DNA of 64,000 nucleotides. Origin: an uncultured Agathobaculum sp. (GTDB lineage Bacteria; Bacillota; Clostridia; Oscillospirales; Butyricicoccaceae). The notes under the pieces were generated by a model. It saw nothing but the letters and a program-made list of their open reading frames with translations, was not told where the DNA came from and ran no database searches. Both the position numbers and the translations under genes were made by a program. Shown in pieces: positions 42,814 through 51,648 of the stretch. Each line of letters begins with the position of its first letter. Position 1 is the first letter of the stretch. The stretch spans positions 124,001 to 188,000 of the forward strand of contig NZ_CALWUM010000002.1 in NCBI RefSeq assembly GCF_944384765.1, written 5' to 3'.

Positions 42814-43185
42814 GTGATAAAAATCGACTACCGGGACCCGCGACCGATTTACGAGCAGGTGGTGGACGGCATCGAGGAACTTGCGCTGCGCGGTGCGCTG
42901 CCCGCGGACACCCAGATCCCGAGCGTGCGGCAGCTGGCAATGGAGCTTTCGATCAACCCGAACACCATCCAGCGTGCATACGGCGAGCTGGAACGCCGCG
43001 GCGTGATCTATGCCGCCAAGGGGCGGGGCAACTTTATTTCAGACAACATTGCGTCGCTGCGCGCGCGGCGGCTTGATGAAATCGGCGCCGAGATCGGCGC
43101 GCTCGCTGGCCGGGCGCGCACGCTCGGCGCAACCGAGGAGCAGCTGGCAGGCTGGCTGCAAGCGAAAGGAGAGGATAGAGCATGA
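42814..43185 (+). CDS. GntR-family repressor, YtrA subfamily
   Basis: A 123-residue regulator. An N-terminal winged helix (PIYEQVVDGIEELALRGALPADTQIPSVRQLAMELSINPNTIQRAYGELERRGVIYAAKGRGNF split here only by memory of the full chain) is followed by a short ~45-residue helical tail, the small effector region of YtrA proteins. It probably represses its own ABC operon until a wall-active signal arrives. The start is GTG 42814 after AAAGGAGG. It overlaps the ABC ATPase gene by four bases. Confidence 0.92.
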   Translation: MIKIDYRDPRPIYEQVVDGIEELALRGALPADTQIPSVRQLAMELSINPNTIQRAYGELERRGVIYAAKGRGNFISDNIASLRARRLDEIGAEIGALAGRARTLGATEEQLAGWLQAKGEDRA

Positions 43186-44081
43186 TCACAGCAGAAAACG
43201 CAACCAAGCGCTTTGGCAGCGTCACGGCGGTGGACCATGTGTGCGCGGAGGTGCGCGACGGCTCGGTCTATGGCCTGATCGGCTCGAACGGCGCGGGCAA
43301 ATCGACCTTTTTGCGCATGCTGTCGGGCATTCTGTCGCCTGACGAGGGCACAGTGCGCATCGACGGCGCGGATATTTTTGAAAACATCCCGCTCAAGGAG
43401 CGCTTTTTCTTCATTTCCGACGAGCAGTTCTTTTTCCCGAACAGCACGCCCGCGGACATGAAAAACTACTACAAGCGGCTTTACCGCCGGTTTGACGAGG
43501 ACCGCTACCGCAAGCTGATGGACGGCTTCGGCCTGGACGAAAACCGCAAGATCCGCACGTTTTCCAAGGGCATGAAAAAGCAGGTTTCGGTGATCTGCGG
43601 CCTGTGTGCGGGCACGGATTACCTGTTCTGCGACGAGACCTTTGACGGCCTCGACCCGGTCGTGCGGCAGACGGTCAAGGGCCTGTTTGCCGGGGATGTG
43701 GCGAGCCGCGGCCTGACGCCGGTCATCGCTTCGCACAACCTGCGCGAGCTCGAGGACATCTGCGACCATGTCGGCCTGCTGCACCGCGGCGGCATCCTGT
43801 TCTCGCGCGACCTGGATGAGCTCAAGCTCGGCATGTTCAAAATGCAGTGCATCTTCACCGAGGAGCTGCCCGAAAACGCGTGGGAGGGGTTCGACCTTCT
43901 GCGGCTCGACCGGCGCGGCTCGCTCTACACCCTGACCGCGCGCGGTTCCCGCGAGGAACTGCTCGCCAAGGTCAACGCCATGCACCCCAGCTTCTGCGAG
44001 CTGCTGCCGCTGACGCTGGAGGAGATCTTTATCAATGAAACGGAGGTGGCCGGCTATGACATCAAAAAGCTTCTCTTCTAA
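43182..44081 (+). CDS. ABC transporter ATP-binding protein
   Basis: A 299-residue ATPase: Walker A GSNGAGKST, signature FSKGMKKQVSV in place of LSGGQ, Walker B YLFCDETFDGLD and the switch His in ASHNL. A C-terminal extension of ~85 residues follows. This signature form is usual for YtrB-like subunits. It energises the following membrane subunit. ATG 43182 overlaps the repressor stop (ATGA). Confidence 0.92.
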   Translation: MITAENATKRFGSVTAVDHVCAEVRDGSVYGLIGSNGAGKSTFLRMLSGILSPDEGTVRIDGADIFENIPLKERFFFISDEQFFFPNSTPADMKNYYKRLYRRFDEDRYRKLMDGFGLDENRKIRTFSKGMKKQVSVICGLCAGTDYLFCDETFDGLDPVVRQTVKGLFAGDVASRGLTPVIASHNLRELEDICDHVGLLHRGGILFSRDLDELKLGMFKMQCIFTEELPENAWEGFDLLRLDRRGSLYTLTARGSREELLAKVNAMHPSFCELLPLTLEEIFINETEVAGYDIKKLLF

Positions 44082-46203
44082 GGGCCTGCTGTGGGACACC
44101 ATGCGCCGGAACCTGTGGGCGCTGGTGCTTTCGGGCGTGGGATTTTTCCTGAGCCTGCTGCTGCCCGTGATGATGCAGGTGCAGACCACGCTCGCAAACC
44201 GCGCGGACTGGCTGAAAAACCTGTCGCAGGCGCAGGTGGACCAGAACTGGCAGATTTCAATGGACACGCTCGCGGAGCTGCTGGGGAGCGGTAACATCTT
44301 TGTCAAGGCGGCGCTGGTCGTGATGGCGGTCGTCAGCGGCGTGGCGCTGTTCGCCTACCTGCATGCGCGGCAAAAGGTGGATTTTTACCACAGCCTGCCC
44401 ATTTCGCGCACGCGGCTGTTTGCAAACAACTTCCTGACCGGCATTTGCTGCACGTTTTCGACCTACCTGATCGTCTACGCGCTGACGATCGCCTGCACCT
44501 GCGCGCTCGGCTGCGGCGAGGCGGTGCGCTGGAATGAGATCGGCGGCACGCTGCTGTGCAGCGTGATCGTGTTCCTGCTGCTCTACGCGCTGACCGTGCT
44601 GACCACGGTGGTCTGCGGCAACACGATCATCACCCTGCTGCTGCTCGCCTGGGTGTTCTTCTCGCCCATGCTGGTCTATATGCTGAAAAACGGGGTGATG
44701 AACCATTTTTACACGACCTATGTTGCAAATGGCTCGATGACCGGCATCTGGGGGAGCGCGTTTGTCCTGTCCCCGCTGCTCAACTTCTTCCGGCTGCACG
44801 GCGTAACCCTGCGCACCTATGACGCGGTGACCGGCCTGCCGGAGACAAGTTCCGCGCTTGGCCTGCTGATCGGCTATCTGATTGCGGCGGTGGTCGTGAC
44901 CGCGCTCGCGCTCTTCCTGTTCCGCATCCGGAAAAGCGAGCGGGCGGGCACCGCACTGGCTTTCATCCCGGCAAAACTGCCGGTCAAGGTGTATATGTGC
45001 CTGGTGATGGGCGTGGCGTTCGGCATTGTGTTCCAGGTCATCGCGGGCAGCTTCTGGTTCTGGCCGGGACTGGTGATTGGCACGGTGCTGTTCCATTGGA
45101 TCATCGAGATCATCTATGCGTTTGATTTCCACGCGATCTTCCACAAACCGCTGCACCTGCTCATCATTCTTGCGGTGCTGGTTGCGGGCATGCTGTGCAT
45201 GAAGTTTGACGTGACCGGCTACGACACCTGGCTGCCCGACTGCGACAAGCTGACCGCGGTCGACCTGACCACGAGCGGGCAAGGGCAGGCGCTGACCGAC
45301 CCGGACAATATCGACGCGGTTTACCGGCTGGCGGAGATCGGCTGCGAAACCACGCAGGCGGTTGAGGACGGCACGGCATCCGACAGAAATTGTTTCAGCC
45401 TTTCGCTTGCGTTCCAGCAGGGCAGCCGCGTGGATATGCGCAGTTATACCATGCCGTCTACGGCCGAAGTGAATGCGCTGCTGATGCAGATCCGACAGAC
45501 CGCGGAATACAAGCAGGCCAAGCTGCCGCTGTTCTCGTTTGCGGCGGAGGATACGGGCAGCGGTCAGGCCGTGCTGGAATTTACCGACGCCGCGGGCGCC
45601 TATATGGGAGATGTGCGGAATGATCCGGACACGGTGGCGGCGCTGCTCGACACGATGCGTGAGGAAACGCTGGCGCAGAGCGGCAGCGCGGTGCCGCTGG
45701 TGCGCGTTGAACTGCGCTATGAAGATACGGAGACCGGCAGCATGCGGTACTATGGCGCAGCGTATGTGACCCGTGCGATGCCGCAATCGCTTGCGCTGGT
45801 CGAGCAGATCACCGGACGGCAGGCAAAGACCGTACCGGCCGACCTGTTCCAGTCGATCGACATCAGTTATTCCGTATACGACGGGGCTTTGGACAACGTT
45901 TCGGTCACCGACCCGGCGGACATCCAGGCGCTGCTGGAAAACGCGGTCGTGTCCGACTATATGGATCTGTATAACTCGATTTATAGTATTTCCCAGTTCG
46001 ACTACGGCGTGCTGATGGAGCCGCGCACATTTGTGTCGTTCAGCGGCACACTGACGACCAACGTGACAGTCAACCTGAATTATCCGGTTGGCCTGCTGCC
46101 GGTGGACGTGCTGGAAAAATACCTGCCGGAAAACGCGGACCTGTGGCAGCAGGAGAGCGGACAAGGCACGTCCGCTGCGCCGGCGACTGAGGCGGCCTCA
46201 TGA
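44056..46203 (+). CDS. ABC transporter permease with large extracytoplasmic C-terminal domain
   Basis: A 715-residue membrane protein. The first ~390 residues have about ten membrane segments (LWALVLSGVGFFLSLLLPVMM, ALVVMAVVSGVALFAYL, the KVDFYHSLPISRTRLFANNFLTG loop of ABC-2-type permeases). Residues ~400-700 form a soluble domain probably outside the membrane. ATG 44056 after GGAGGT overlaps the ATPase gene by 26 bases. The substrate is unknown; with the YtrA regulator and VanZ gene, a wall-stress or antibiotic-response transporter is inferred. Confidence 0.85.
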   Translation: MTSKSFSSKGLLWDTMRRNLWALVLSGVGFFLSLLLPVMMQVQTTLANRADWLKNLSQAQVDQNWQISMDTLAELLGSGNIFVKAALVVMAVVSGVALFAYLHARQKVDFYHSLPISRTRLFANNFLTGICCTFSTYLIVYALTIACTCALGCGEAVRWNEIGGTLLCSVIVFLLLYALTVLTTVVCGNTIITLLLLAWVFFSPMLVYMLKNGVMNHFYTTYVANGSMTGIWGSAFVLSPLLNFFRLHGVTLRTYDAVTGLPETSSALGLLIGYLIAAVVVTALALFLFRIRKSERAGTALAFIPAKLPVKVYMCLVMGVAFGIVFQVIAGSFWFWPGLVIGTVLFHWIIEIIYAFDFHAIFHKPLHLLIILAVLVAGMLCMKFDVTGYDTWLPDCDKLTAVDLTTSGQGQALTDPDNIDAVYRLAEIGCETTQAVEDGTASDRNCFSLSLAFQQGSRVDMRSYTMPSTAEVNALLMQIRQTAEYKQAKLPLFSFAAEDTGSGQAVLEFTDAAGAYMGDVRNDPDTVAALLDTMREETLAQSGSAVPLVRVELRYEDTETGSMRYYGAAYVTRAMPQSLALVEQITGRQAKTVPADLFQSIDISYSVYDGALDNVSVTDPADIQALLENAVVSDYMDLYNSIYSISQFDYGVLMEPRTFVSFSGTLTTNVTVNLNYPVGLLPVDVLEKYLPENADLWQQESGQGTSAAPATEAAS

Positions 46204-46742
46204 AAAAGCGCGATGTATGCGGCATGCTTGTGCTGCTGGTGTACCTGCTGGGCGTGGGGCTGGTGACCGGCCCCTCGCTCTACCAGCTGATCGTGGGACG
46301 GTTGCCGGAACCAAAATTGGAACTGATTCCGTTTGTGGATATATTTAAGGTAATAACGGATTCGATTGCCAACCACCATGGTGCAGGGATTACATTGAAC
46401 ATATTCGGAAATATCCTGCTGTTCGTGCCGCTTGGTTTATTTTTGCCGCTGTTCTGGCGGTATTTCGGGCGCGCAAAGTGCGCCATCCTGTTCGGGTTTG
46501 GCGTATCGCTCAGCATCGAGCTGATTCAGCTGATCGCGGGCGGCGTGACCTCGGTGGATGACCTGATTCTGAACACCGCGGGCGCAGCAGTCGGCTTTGC
46601 GCTGGCAAAGCTGCTGCTGCGGGCCTGTACGCGCCTTGCCCCCAAGCGGCAGGGACGCGCCCAGTGGGCGTATCCGCTCGCGTGCTGGGTCGCGGTGATC
46701 GCGCTTGCGACCGTCAGCGACGTGATGACACTCGGCCTGTAA
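46200..46742 (+). CDS. VanZ family protein
   Basis: A 180-residue membrane protein with about four segments and the VanZ-like core NIFGNILLFVPLGLFLPLFW and SLSIELIQLIAGGVTSVDDLILNTAGAAVGF. VanZ confers low-level teicoplanin resistance in enterococci; most homologues are uncharacterised. ATG 46200 overlaps the permease stop by four bases, making it the fourth gene of the YtrA-controlled operon. Confidence 0.88.
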   Translation: MKKRDVCGMLVLLVYLLGVGLVTGPSLYQLIVGRLPEPKLELIPFVDIFKVITDSIANHHGAGITLNIFGNILLFVPLGLFLPLFWRYFGRAKCAILFGFGVSLSIELIQLIAGGVTSVDDLILNTAGAAVGFALAKLLLRACTRLAPKRQGRAQWAYPLACWVAVIALATVSDVMTLGL

Positions 46743-46775
46743 ACCAAACAAGGATAGAGAGTAACGGATAAACGA

Positions 46776-46804
46776 AAGGGAGCGCCCTGCGGGGCGCTCC
46801 CTTC
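46776..46804. terminator. Terminator between vanZ and tex
   Basis: Stem AAGGGAGCGCCC/GGGCGCTCCCTT with a short loop and a T/C-rich tail on the plus strand. Confidence 0.75.
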
Positions 46805-46813
46805 TTCTCTGTG

Positions 46814-48967
46814 TCAGGTTGCGTTTTTCATAGTCAGCGCGATGCGGTGGCTCTTGGGATCGACCGACAGCACGGTCACATCCACAATATCGCCTACGGT
46901 CACGACCTCGGACGGGTGTTTGACAAAACGGTCGGACAGCTGCGAAATGTGCACCAGCCCGTCCTGATGCACGCCGATGTCCACAAACGCGCCGAAGTCG
47001 GCCACGTTGCGCACCGTGCCGCGGAGCTTCATGCCGGGCTTGAGGTCGCTGAGGTCGAGCACGTCCGAGCGCAGCAGCGGGGGCGGCAGTTCGTCGCGCG
47101 GGTCGCGGCCGGGCTTGATGAGCTCGCCCACGATGTCGTGCAGCGTCGGCACGCCGACGCCGCAGCGCGCAGCGGTATCCGCCGCGCCGCGCTGTTTCAC
47201 CCGCGCAGGTAGTTCGCTGATTTTGCCCTGCGCCGCATCCTCGGCCGTGTAGCCGCACAGCGTCAGCAGGGTCCCGGCAGCCTCGTATGCCTCGGGGTGC
47301 ACGGCGGTGCGGTCGAGCAGGTTGGCCCCGTCCGGCACGCGCAAAAAGCCTGCGCACTGCTCAAACGCCTTGGGGCCGAGCCCCTTGACCTTTAACAGCT
47401 GCCTGCGGCTCTCAAAACGGCCGTTTTCCTCGCGGTAGGCGGCGATGTTTTTGGCAACCGTTTTGCTCACGCCTGCCACGCGGCCGAGCAGCGCAGGGGA
47501 GGCAGTGTTCAGGTCCACGCCGACCGCGTTGACGCAGTCCTCGACCACACCGTCGAGCGCCTCGCTCAGCCGGGCCTGCGGCATATCGTGCTGATACTGG
47601 CCCACGCCGATCGCCTTGGGGTCGATCTTGACCAGTTCGGCAAGTGGGTCCTGCAGGCGGCGCGCGATGGACACCGCCGAGCGCAGCGATACGTCGAAAT
47701 CCGGAAATTCCTCCGCGCCCAGCCTGGACGCCGAGTAAACCGACGCGCCCGCCTCGGACACGACCATATAGGAGAGGCCGCCGCCGTATTCCCTGATGAA
47801 ATCCGCGACAAAGATTTCACTCTCCCGGGAGGCGGTGCCGTTGCCGATGGCGATGCAGGTGATGTGGTGTTTATCGCACAGGCGGCGGAGTGTTTTTTTG
47901 GCCTCCTCGGTTTTCTTGTGCGGCGGGGTGGGATAGATGACCGCGGTCTCAAGCACCTTGCCGGTCGCGTCCACGACCGCGAGCTTACAGCCGGTGCGGT
48001 AGGCGGGGTCAAAGCCGAGTGTCACTTGTCCGCGCACGGGCGGCTGCATGAGCAGCGGCCGCAGGTTGAGCGCAAACGTACGGATGGCCTGCTCGTCGGC
48101 CGCCTCGGTCAGCGCGCTGCGCACCTCACGCTCGAGCGAGGGAAAGAGCAGGCGGTTCCAGCTGTCTGCGCACACCGCGTGCAGCCAGTCTCCAAATGGA
48201 TTTTTGGGATGCAGCGCCGCACGGGTAACTGCGGCAAGCGCCGCGTTTTCGTCCGCCTCGAGTGTCACCTTGAGCTTGCCCTCTTTTTCGCCACGGTTGA
48301 TGGCGAGCACGCGGTGGCTTTGCAGGCGGCGCACCGGCTCGGAAAAGTCGTGGTACATGGCATAGGTCGTGTCCGTCTCATCCGTGCCGGCTGTGCGGAT
48401 GACGCCCGTGCGGTGCAGCAGTGCGCGCAGGCGACCGCGCAGGTTTGCGTCGTCCGACAGGTCTTCCGCAATGATATCGCCCGCGCCCGCAAGCGCGTCC
48501 GAGGCGGTCTCCACGCCCTTGTCCGGGGCGATAAAGGGCGCGGCCAGCGTTTCGAGTGTGGGGGAAGGCGTGCGCGCTGCGGTGATGGCCGCCGCGAGTG
48601 GCTCCAGCCCTTTTTCGCGCGCAATGGAGGCGCGGGTGCGCCGCTTGGGACGGTAAGGGCGGTACAAGTCGTCCAGCGCAGCCAGCGTTTCCGCCCCGGC
48701 GATGGCGGACTCGAGCGCATCGGTCAGCTTGCCCTGCGTCTCGATCGCTTCACGCACCTCGGCGCGGCGCTCGTCCAGTCCACGTAGATAGGCGAGTCGC
48801 TCGGCCAGCTGACGGATGGTCTGGTCGTCCATCGTGCCGTGCATCTCCTTGCGGTAGCGCGCGATAAAGGGCACGGTGTTGCCGTCATCGAGCAGCTTGA
48901 CCACGTTTTCTACATATTGTTCCCTCTGCCCAAGCTCGCGGGCCAGGATTTGTATGATCGTTTCCAT
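46814..48967 (-). CDS. tex: Tex-family RNA-binding transcriptional accessory protein
   Basis: A 717-residue Tex protein in full length. N-terminal helical part: NTVPFIARYRKEMHGTMDDQ and DDLYRPYRPKRRTRASIAREKGLEPLA. Central YqgF/RNase H-like domain: TLGFDPAYRTGCKLAVVDATGKVLE and IGNGTASRESEIFVADFI. Helix-hairpin-helix: NTASPALLGRVAGVSKTVAKNI. C-terminal S1 domain: GTVRNVADFGAFVDIGVHQDGLVHISQLSD. It binds nucleic acid and influences transcription. ATG 48967 follows AAAGGAGAG. It is transcribed alone. Confidence 0.96.
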   Translation of the reverse strand: METIIQILARELGQREQYVENVVKLLDDGNTVPFIARYRKEMHGTMDDQTIRQLAERLAYLRGLDERRAEVREAIETQGKLTDALESAIAGAETLAALDDLYRPYRPKRRTRASIAREKGLEPLAAAITAARTPSPTLETLAAPFIAPDKGVETASDALAGAGDIIAEDLSDDANLRGRLRALLHRTGVIRTAGTDETDTTYAMYHDFSEPVRRLQSHRVLAINRGEKEGKLKVTLEADENAALAAVTRAALHPKNPFGDWLHAVCADSWNRLLFPSLEREVRSALTEAADEQAIRTFALNLRPLLMQPPVRGQVTLGFDPAYRTGCKLAVVDATGKVLETAVIYPTPPHKKTEEAKKTLRRLCDKHHITCIAIGNGTASRESEIFVADFIREYGGGLSYMVVSEAGASVYSASRLGAEEFPDFDVSLRSAVSIARRLQDPLAELVKIDPKAIGVGQYQHDMPQARLSEALDGVVEDCVNAVGVDLNTASPALLGRVAGVSKTVAKNIAAYREENGRFESRRQLLKVKGLGPKAFEQCAGFLRVPDGANLLDRTAVHPEAYEAAGTLLTLCGYTAEDAAQGKISELPARVKQRGAADTAARCGVGVPTLHDIVGELIKPGRDPRDELPPPLLRSDVLDLSDLKPGMKLRGTVRNVADFGAFVDIGVHQDGLVHISQLSDRFVKHPSEVVTVGDIVDVTVLSVDPKSHRIALTMKNAT

Positions 48968-49022
48968 AAGTCTCTCCTTTGCAGTCAGGCTTATTGTACC
49001 ACATTTTCCGCACCGGGGAAAT

Positions 49023-49053
49023 CCAAACCCGCACGGTTTTCGTGCGGGTTTGG
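49023..49053 (-). terminator. Terminator after azlD
   Basis: Perfect 13-bp stem CCAAACCCGCACG/CGTGCGGGTTTGG with a 5-base loop, 17 bases beyond the azlD stop; the tail on the minus strand is only partly T-rich. Confidence 0.65.
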
Positions 49054-49070
49054 TAATACCTTATATATTG

Positions 49071-49400
49071 TCATACGAATACCGTCTGCACCAGAAACAT
49101 ATACAGCACCGTGCCCACGCCGATGGACAGCAGGTTGTTGCGCTTCCAGATGTGTAGCAGGGCGGTCACAGCGATGCACAGCAGCTCGGGCGCGCCGTGC
49201 GGCGCGGTCAGCCAGTCCACATTCTTGACGCAGTATACCACCAGCAGCGCGATGACAGCAGGCGGCAGCGCCTGGCCCAGATAGCGCACGACCGGTGGGA
49301 TGGGCTTTTTGCCGCTGAACAGCAGAAACGGCGCCACACGGGTGGCAAAGGTGCAGATGGCGGCGACGGCGATGATCGCCAGCGTTCTTCCGGCGCTCAT
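49071..49400 (-). CDS. azlD: Branched-chain amino acid exporter small subunit (AzlD)
   Basis: A 109-residue protein with three or four membrane segments (LAIIAVAAICTFATRVAPFLLF, YLGQALPPAVIALLVVYCV), matching AzlD in length and in the RVAPFLLF...YLGQALPPAVIALLV core. It pairs with AzlC to export branched-chain amino acids. ATG 49400 follows GAGGTGAG and overlaps the azlC stop by four bases. Confidence 0.92.
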   Translation of the reverse strand: MSAGRTLAIIAVAAICTFATRVAPFLLFSGKKPIPPVVRYLGQALPPAVIALLVVYCVKNVDWLTAPHGAPELLCIAVTALLHIWKRNNLLSIGVGTVLYMFLVQTVFV

Positions 49401-50086
49401 TCGCTCACCTCCTCGGAAAGCCTGCCGCGCAGCGCGGCCAGCATCACACAGATGGCGAGCATGGCGGGCAGGATGAAATTGTCCGGCCCGAGCAGCGCGA
49501 GCGAGACCGCTGCCGCGCCCAGACCGAGAAACGCCGGGATATGGCATTTGGTGCTCATCCACTGCTCGACAAAGATGACCGTAAACAGTGAAGTCATGGC
49601 AAAATCAATGCCGGTCGAGTCGAACGGCAGCACGCCGCCGATGATCGCGCCGATCACCGAGCCGATGATCCAGTAGCTGTGATCGAGCATGGCAATCCAG
49701 AGCCGCATGGCGTTGGGGTCCACGCCGTCCGGGGTTTTGAGCGAGCACAGCAGGGAATAGGTCTCATCGGTCAGCGAGCCGATCATGTACCATTTTTTGT
49801 GTCCCATCTGGTGAAAGGTTTCGAGAAAGGACAGGCCGTAAAAAATATGGCGGCAGTTGAGCAGCAGCGTCATCACGGCGACCGTGACAAGCGATGCGTT
49901 GGCCGCGAGCAGCGACACGAGCAGGTATTGGCCCGAGCCGGCATAGATGACAAGGCTGGACAAAAACGCCCAGGGGGGCGCATAGCCGGCATCGCGCAGC
50001 ATGACGCCGAACGCAAAGCCGATGAACAGATAACCGCAGAGAACCGGAATGGTCACCGCAAAGGCAGGGCGAAACGCCTTTTTCAT
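49397..50086 (-). CDS. azlC: Branched-chain amino acid exporter large subunit (AzlC)
   Basis: A 229-residue membrane protein with the AzlC pattern: CGYLFIGFAFGVMLRDAGY, LVIYAGSGQYLLVSLLAANASL, LLLNCRHIFYGLSFLETF and LTDETYSLLCS. It is the main subunit of the AzlCD exporter. ATG 50086 follows a GGTGAT-type weak site. No AzlB-like regulator is adjacent. Confidence 0.93.
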   Translation of the reverse strand: MKKAFRPAFAVTIPVLCGYLFIGFAFGVMLRDAGYAPPWAFLSSLVIYAGSGQYLLVSLLAANASLVTVAVMTLLLNCRHIFYGLSFLETFHQMGHKKWYMIGSLTDETYSLLCSLKTPDGVDPNAMRLWIAMLDHSYWIIGSVIGAIIGGVLPFDSTGIDFAMTSLFTVIFVEQWMSTKCHIPAFLGLGAAAVSLALLGPDNFILPAMLAICVMLAALRGRLSEEVSE

Positions 50087-50121
50087 GGAGGATCACCTTC
50101 AGATTGTTGCAAGTAGGCAGT

Positions 50122-50147
50122 AAAAAAGCGCTCTGCAATCAGAGCGC
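50122..50147 (-). terminator. Terminator after rpmB
   Basis: Stem GCGCTCTG/CAGAGCGC with an ATTG loop and six T on the minus strand. Confidence 0.85.
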
Positions 50148-50178
50148 CTTGTAAACCTCAACGTAAAATGCGCGGCAA

Positions 50179-50367
50179 TCAGATCGCGCGGGTTACCTTG
50201 CCGGAGCGGAGGCACCGAGTACATACGTTGATATGGCGGGGAGTACCGTCGACCAGAGCCTTCACACGACGAACGTTCGGCTTCCAAGTTCTGTTGGAAC
50301 GACGATGAGAGTGAGAGACCTGAATACCAAAGGTCACGCCCTTGCCGCAAATATCGCACTTTGCCAT
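50179..50367 (-). CDS. rpmB: Ribosomal protein L28, zinc-binding form
   Basis: A 62-residue L28. Four cysteines in two CxxC motifs (KCDICGKG and VCTRCLRSG) mark the zinc-ribbon form. The core SHSHRRSNRTWKPNVRRVKAL is typical. ATG 50367 follows GGAGGTGC; the longer frame upstream reads through the promoter. Confidence 0.97.
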   Translation of the reverse strand: MAKCDICGKGVTFGIQVSHSHRRSNRTWKPNVRRVKALVDGTPRHINVCTRCLRSGKVTRAI

Positions 50368-50409
50368 TTTCCTGCACCTCCTTCTCTTGTGCATTGCATA
50401 ACGGATATT

Positions 50410-50438
50410 ATAATACCACATCGGGGTACAAATTGCAA
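50410..50438 (-). promoter_or_regulatory. Promoter of rpmB
   Basis: Minus strand TTGCAA (50438-50433), 17-base spacer, TATTAT (50415-50410). Confidence 0.6.
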
Positions 50439-50497
50439 GCAATTTTTTTGCACCGGACACGTTTTTTCAAGTTTTGCCGCGCGTGCGCCGGAAATCG

Positions 50498-50526
50498 TTG
50501 AAAACCCGGGAAAATGGGGGTATAAT
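50498..50526 (+). promoter_or_regulatory. Promoter of hprK
   Basis: TTGAAA (50498-50503), 17-base spacer, TATAAT (50521-50526), 41 bases before the hprK ATG. Confidence 0.75.
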
Positions 50527-50567
50527 ACTCTCATAAAACCTGCCATTGCGGAAGGGAGTTACGATAT

Positions 50568-51500
50568 ATGCAGTTAAAAGAGTTCGGCGTCAGTTTGGGG
50601 GACCTGATCCAGGAATTCAACTTTGAGGTCGTTTACGGACCGGAGGGGTTTGAAAAGACCGAGATCACAAAGGACGATGTCAACCGTCCCGGCCTGCAGC
50701 TGGCGGGATTTTTCGACTACTTCGACCCCAACCGTATCCAGATCATGGGCAAGGTGGAATTCAGCTATGTCGAGCGCATGGAGCCCGAGGCCCGGCAGGC
50801 GTGCTTTGACCGCCTGTTTTCCACCGGCATTCCGGTGCTGCTTGTCTCGCGCAACATCGATATTTTCCCCGAGTGCCTAGCCTCCGCCCAGAAATACGGC
50901 GTGCCTATCCTGCGCACCAATGAATTTACATCCACGATCCAGAGCGCGATCATTGCATCCTTAAAGGTAAATCTCGCGCCGCGCATCACGCTGCACGGTG
51001 TGCTCATTGAGATTTACGGCGAAGGCGTGCTGCTGCTGGGCGATTCGGGTGTCGGTAAATCCGAGACCGCCATCGAGCTGGTCAAGCGCGGCCACCGCCT
51101 GATCGCGGACGATGCGGTCGAGATCAAGCGCGTGTCGGACAAGACCCTAGTCGGCACCGCGCCTGAGGTCATCCGCCACTTTATCGAGCTGCGCGGCATC
51201 GGCATTGTCGATGTGCGCCGCATCTTCGGCATTGGTGCGATCAAGATGACCGAAAAGGTCGAGCTGGTCATCAACCTTGAGCCCTGGGAGGACGGCAAGC
51301 AGTACGACCGCCTGGGTATGGACAACCAGACCACCAGCATTCTGGACATCGCGGTACCCAGCCTGACCATCCCGGTCAAGCCCGGCCGAAACCTCGCGGT
51401 TATTATCGAGGTGGCGGCGATGAACGACCGCCAGAAGAAGATGGGCTTCAACGCAGCCAAGGAGCTGCAGGAGCGTATGCTCAAGCAGTACGGGAACTGA
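50568..51500 (+). CDS. hprK: HPr kinase/phosphorylase
   Basis: A 310-residue HprK/P. The P-loop is GDSGVGKSE at about residues 157-165, followed by LIADDAVEIKR and the K2 loop region ELRGIGIVDVRRIFGIGAIK. It phosphorylates and dephosphorylates HPr on serine, the central signal of carbon catabolite control in Firmicutes. ATG 50568 follows GGAAGGGAG. A PHP phosphatase and a ROK sugar kinase follow downstream. Confidence 0.97.
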   Translation: MQLKEFGVSLGDLIQEFNFEVVYGPEGFEKTEITKDDVNRPGLQLAGFFDYFDPNRIQIMGKVEFSYVERMEPEARQACFDRLFSTGIPVLLVSRNIDIFPECLASAQKYGVPILRTNEFTSTIQSAIIASLKVNLAPRITLHGVLIEIYGEGVLLLGDSGVGKSETAIELVKRGHRLIADDAVEIKRVSDKTLVGTAPEVIRHFIELRGIGIVDVRRIFGIGAIKMTEKVELVINLEPWEDGKQYDRLGMDNQTTSILDIAVPSLTIPVKPGRNLAVIIEVAAMNDRQKKMGFNAAKELQERMLKQYGN

Positions 51501-51566
51501 GCGCACCGGTCCGGGCGGATCGGGCAAAACCCGGCGGATTAAACAGTCCGCAGAACTTGTTTTCCA

Positions 51567-51595
51567 AAGGGATTGCGGCGATGCCGCAATCCCTT
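51567..51595 (+). terminator. Terminator after hprK
   Basis: Perfect 13-bp stem AAGGGATTGCGGC/GCCGCAATCCCTT with a 3-base loop. A second small hairpin GCACC-TTC-GGTGC at 51607-51619 is followed by a run of six T, just before the next ribosome site. Confidence 0.7.
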
Positions 51596-51648
51596 CCTTA
51601 TGAATTGCACCTTCGGTGCGGAAAAATTTTTTCTCAGAGGAGATACCC

